From contig JAEURE010000026.1 in the NCBI GenBank assembly GCA_016789485.1, forward strand, positions 1 through 16,910: a stretch of DNA of 16,910 bases, given 5' to 3'. The notes beneath the pieces were generated by a model. The model worked only from the letters and a program-made list of their open reading frames with translations, ran no database searches and had not been told where the DNA came from. This document shows, piece by piece, positions 14,777 through 16,910 of the stretch (its first letter is position 1; each line of letters begins with the position of its first letter). A program made the position numbers and the translations under genes. This DNA is from Anaerolineales bacterium (GTDB taxonomy: Bacteria > Chloroflexota > Anaerolineae > Anaerolineales > Villigracilaceae).

Positions 14777-15589
14777 ATGGCGCGTAAAATTTTCATCGGC
14801 ACTTTGATCGTCCTCAGTTCAATATTCCTGATTTTGAGCATGCTTGGGATCGTCTTGGCTTGGGTTTACAACGAACCATTGACTGAGGAATCCGTCTCTC
14901 GCCTGCGGACGGCTGATTCTCAACTTGAGCAGATCCAAACCGATTTGCAGAATGCCAAAGCCGAAGTTGAACGCGCTTTGCGCATTATCCAATCTGCTGA
15001 GGATGCACTCGCGTCTCTCACCCAGCAAACCACGGATGCGACAAATTTGCTGGAGGATGTCAACACCACCCTGGACGATCAGCTCATCCCCGGGCTGGAT
15101 ACGACTCGCGCGAGCATCACGCAGGTGCGCGGCACGCTCGAAGACCTGCGCGGAACTTTGGAGCAGATCAACTCGCTTCCCTTCGTTAACCTGAGTATTC
15201 CTGGCGACGAACTACTTGCCAGTATCATTAAGCAGGTGGATGATCTTGATAGCGGCATCGCCAATGTGCAAGACCTTGCACAGCGCGCCTCCACATTCAT
15301 CAGTGATACATCTTATTTTCTGGGCGGGGATTTCAATGAGACAAAGCAGCAGCTCAAAGACCTTGTGCTTGTCCTGACGGAATATGATCAAAAAGCCGCG
15401 GACTGGCGCGAACAAATTGCGATGTTGATCCAGTCCGCACCGCGTTGGATCGACAACGCTTCGATCTCGCTGACAGCGGGTCTGCTCTGGTTTGGATTCT
15501 CTCAGTTTGGGTTGATCCTGCACGGGCTAAGCCTGAGGCGGGGGGATGATCCGCTGGAGGTTTGGCGGGAGCTGTTTAAGAAATCTTGA
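14777..15589 (+). CDS. Membrane protein with long coiled-coil domain, function unknown
   Basis: 270 residues. A short basic start (MARK) precedes TM1 at about 6-31. Residues about 38-220 are hydrophilic and helical, with coiled-coil character (QLEQIQTDLQNAKAEVERAL at 49-68, RGTLEDLRGTLEQI at 118-131). TM2 is at about 229-250 (SISLTAGLLWFGFSQFGLIL, then HG). A basic tail, SLRRGDDPLEVWRELFKKS, follows. By the positive-inside rule both ends are cytoplasmic and the coiled coil is outside. No enzymatic motif or known domain is recognised. GGAAGGA at 14764-14770 lies 6 nt before ATG 14777. The stop is 3 bp from the stop of the convergent phosphoesterase gene. Confidence 0.75.
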   Translation: MARKIFIGTLIVLSSIFLILSMLGIVLAWVYNEPLTEESVSRLRTADSQLEQIQTDLQNAKAEVERALRIIQSAEDALASLTQQTTDATNLLEDVNTTLDDQLIPGLDTTRASITQVRGTLEDLRGTLEQINSLPFVNLSIPGDELLASIIKQVDDLDSGIANVQDLAQRASTFISDTSYFLGGDFNETKQQLKDLVLVLTEYDQKAADWREQIAMLIQSAPRWIDNASISLTAGLLWFGFSQFGLILHGLSLRRGDDPLEVWRELFKKS

Positions 15590-15592
15590 TTT

Positions 15593-16910
15593 TTATGCGT
15601 ACGCGCCAGACCAGGTTTCGAAACGGCGTCCATCGTGTTCTTCAGGGGTGTAAAAGGTGAGATACGTCAATGCCTGATACGGCACGAATTTTTGTTCCTT
15701 TGGGTTTTGAATTGCAAGGTCATAATACGAATGCCATGTGCCCGCATTAAAGTAGACCTGGCTTTCAGGCTGGGGTCGATTGACGTTCATTCCCAGCGGC
15801 ACTACCTCGTAGTGATGGGTGTGTCCATAAATAATATGATGGGCTTTTCCGTTCAGGAACGCGGGTTCTTTGAGTGCATAGCTGGCAAGTGAATGTTTGC
15901 CGTTCCACATTTTTTTACGGACCCAAATGACCACATCGTTGATGGTGGAAAAGGTGGCGCGTCCTGAAAGTTTGATGACCAATTCCATTGCATCCACCAT
16001 GTCGAAGCGGAAGGATTTATCGGCTTCGCGGACAAAGTCTGTTTGCAGGAATTCATCTGCGATCTCATCCCACACACGTTTTAATTCATCTTCGATCGGG
16101 TGCGTGCCTGCGTATTGTTTTATCTGCCCGCTGATCCAAAGCGGGGCAGCCAGCACGGGGCGGATGTTTGCGATCTTGCGCAGGCTGTCGATGATGCCGT
16201 TTGGCAGCTTGTCGCCGTATCTTTTTTGCACTTCAATGGGGAAGCGGTTGCACACATCCATTGTAAAGGCATCGCCGACAGTGCCAGAGTCGCGGCCTTT
16301 TTCACGGTTGAAGTTGAATTTATCGTACATGTCTCCATGACGGGCGAGGACTTTATGCCGCTCGAATAATTCCTTTAAGATCGGAGACTCTTCCGCATTG
16401 TATGGAAAAGGGGAGATTGGGTTGCACAGCCCCATCTTTTCAACAATCTCGGAGCGGATTTTGTCAAAGGCTTCGCCGGACAGGTGATAGTACCAATCGT
16501 GGTTGCCTACCATATAGTGAAAGCGAACTTTGATGGGGAGGACTTCCCTGCTTTGGAAATCGGCTTCGCCTTTGCTGTTGGCCGGCGCAAGGCGGATCCC
16601 TTCTCCACTGGCAAGGCGGCGCAGGATCTGCAGGGCTTCGTCATTGTGTTCCAATATGGCGCGGGTGACTTCCAGTAACTTTGGCGCATAATGGGGACTG
16701 CTTGTGTCGCTCCATGGGCGGATGTAGTTTGAGTCGCTTGGAAGGGTATCCAGCCAGCGGGTGGAATGAAGCGGGTCGAGGATGTCGCCCATCAATAGGA
16801 CATCAAGGCTTTTGATCGGGTCATACCTGCCATCCCTGTGTAAAGAGGCGAAGCGGGCGGTTTCCGTCAGGCGGCGGGCAAAGAGTCGAAAGGCGCTGGG
16901 CGAGATGGTG
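15593..16910 (-). CDS. Calcineurin-like metallophosphoesterase (5' end outside window)
   Basis: The frame stays open to the window end at 16910, so the N-terminus is missing; at least 438 residues are present. A TTG at 16795 is a poor start because it would cut into the motif DVLLMGDILD, which carries the metal-binding GD of the family. Other core motifs are YMVGNHDWYY (GNHD, from about 16508) and the GHTHHYE motif near 15825, with AGTWHSYYD close behind. Between GNHD and GHTH lie over 200 residues, more than in simple phosphoesterases, suggesting an inserted helical domain. The substrate is unknown: phosphodiester, nucleotide and UDP-sugar hydrolysis are all known in the superfamily. It is convergent with the coiled-coil membrane protein gene. 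Confidence 0.85.
   Translation of the reverse strand, partial: TISPSAFRLFARRLTETARFASLHRDGRYDPIKSLDVLLMGDILDPLHSTRWLDTLPSDSNYIRPWSDTSSPHYAPKLLEVTRAILEHNDEALQILRRLASGEGIRLAPANSKGEADFQSREVLPIKVRFHYMVGNHDWYYHLSGEAFDKIRSEIVEKMGLCNPISPFPYNAEESPILKELFERHKVLARHGDMYDKFNFNREKGRDSGTVGDAFTMDVCNRFPIEVQKRYGDKLPNGIIDSLRKIANIRPVLAAPLWISGQIKQYAGTHPIEDELKRVWDEIADEFLQTDFVREADKSFRFDMVDAMELVIKLSGRATFSTINDVVIWVRKKMWNGKHSLASYALKEPAFLNGKAHHIIYGHTHHYEVVPLGMNVNRPQPESQVYFNAGTWHSYYDLAIQNPKEQKFVPYQALTYLTFYTPEEHDGRRFETWSGAYA

Noticed and set aside
16793..16795. TTG as start of the phosphoesterase
   Set aside because: The same frame continues upstream through a family motif (DVLLMGD) to the window edge, so the gene is truncated by the window rather than starting here.
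1..16910. CRISPR arrays, insertion sequences, integrases, toxin-antitoxin pairs
   Set aside because: No array-like direct repeats, transposase or recombinase motifs or terminal inverted repeats were seen. The 73-residue protein next to a regulator was considered as a toxin-antitoxin unit, but the large regulator and the exporter argue against it.

Overview
The window looks like bacterial chromosome of moderate GC content, most likely from a Chloroflexota lineage such as Anaerolineae. This assignment is inference. It rests on the lipoprotein with a Thr/Pro-rich linker after its lipobox, the peptide-type ABC transporter set, a response regulator with a non-DNA-binding output, and a geranylgeranyl-reductase-like flavoprotein. 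No 16S gene is present to confirm it. No phage genes, insertion sequence, integrase or CRISPR array was seen.

Layout, left to right. (1) 2-4455 (+): the last codons of an upstream gene (probably a solute-binding protein), a perfect intercistronic hairpin, then an OppBCDF-type peptide importer with two permeases and two ATPases, closed by a strong intrinsic terminator. (2) 4535-6516 (+): a second, separately promoted solute-binding lipoprotein of the same superfamily. (3) 6559-7775 (+): an extended -10 promoter, an unannotated 33-codon ORF with a very good Shine-Dalgarno site, and an overlapping response regulator with a Roadblock/LC7-like second domain. (4) 7784-7954 (+): promoter, tRNA-Gln(UUG) and two hairpins. 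(5) 7998-10631 (+): the housekeeping genes glmU, cdd and recO.

(6) 10621-14639 (-): a convergent block. Read in its own direction, it starts with a consensus promoter covered by tandem inverted repeats. Then come a 73-residue protein of unknown function, a large cysteine-free ArsR-type regulator, a major facilitator exporter and a terminator. Directly after the terminator lies a FAD-dependent geranylgeranyl-reductase-family protein that may be leaderless. (7) 14724-15589 (+): a membrane protein with one helix near each end and a long coiled coil between. (8) 15593 to the window end (-): a calcineurin-like metallophosphoesterase whose N-terminus lies outside the window.

The most interesting parts are regulatory. 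They are the tandem 16-bp operators on the ArsR operon together with its small duplicated-motif protein, the small ORF leading into the response regulator, and the oxidoreductase gene that begins only 16 bp after a terminator. The core functions (peptide uptake, UDP-GlcNAc synthesis, cytidine salvage, RecO repair) are ordinary.
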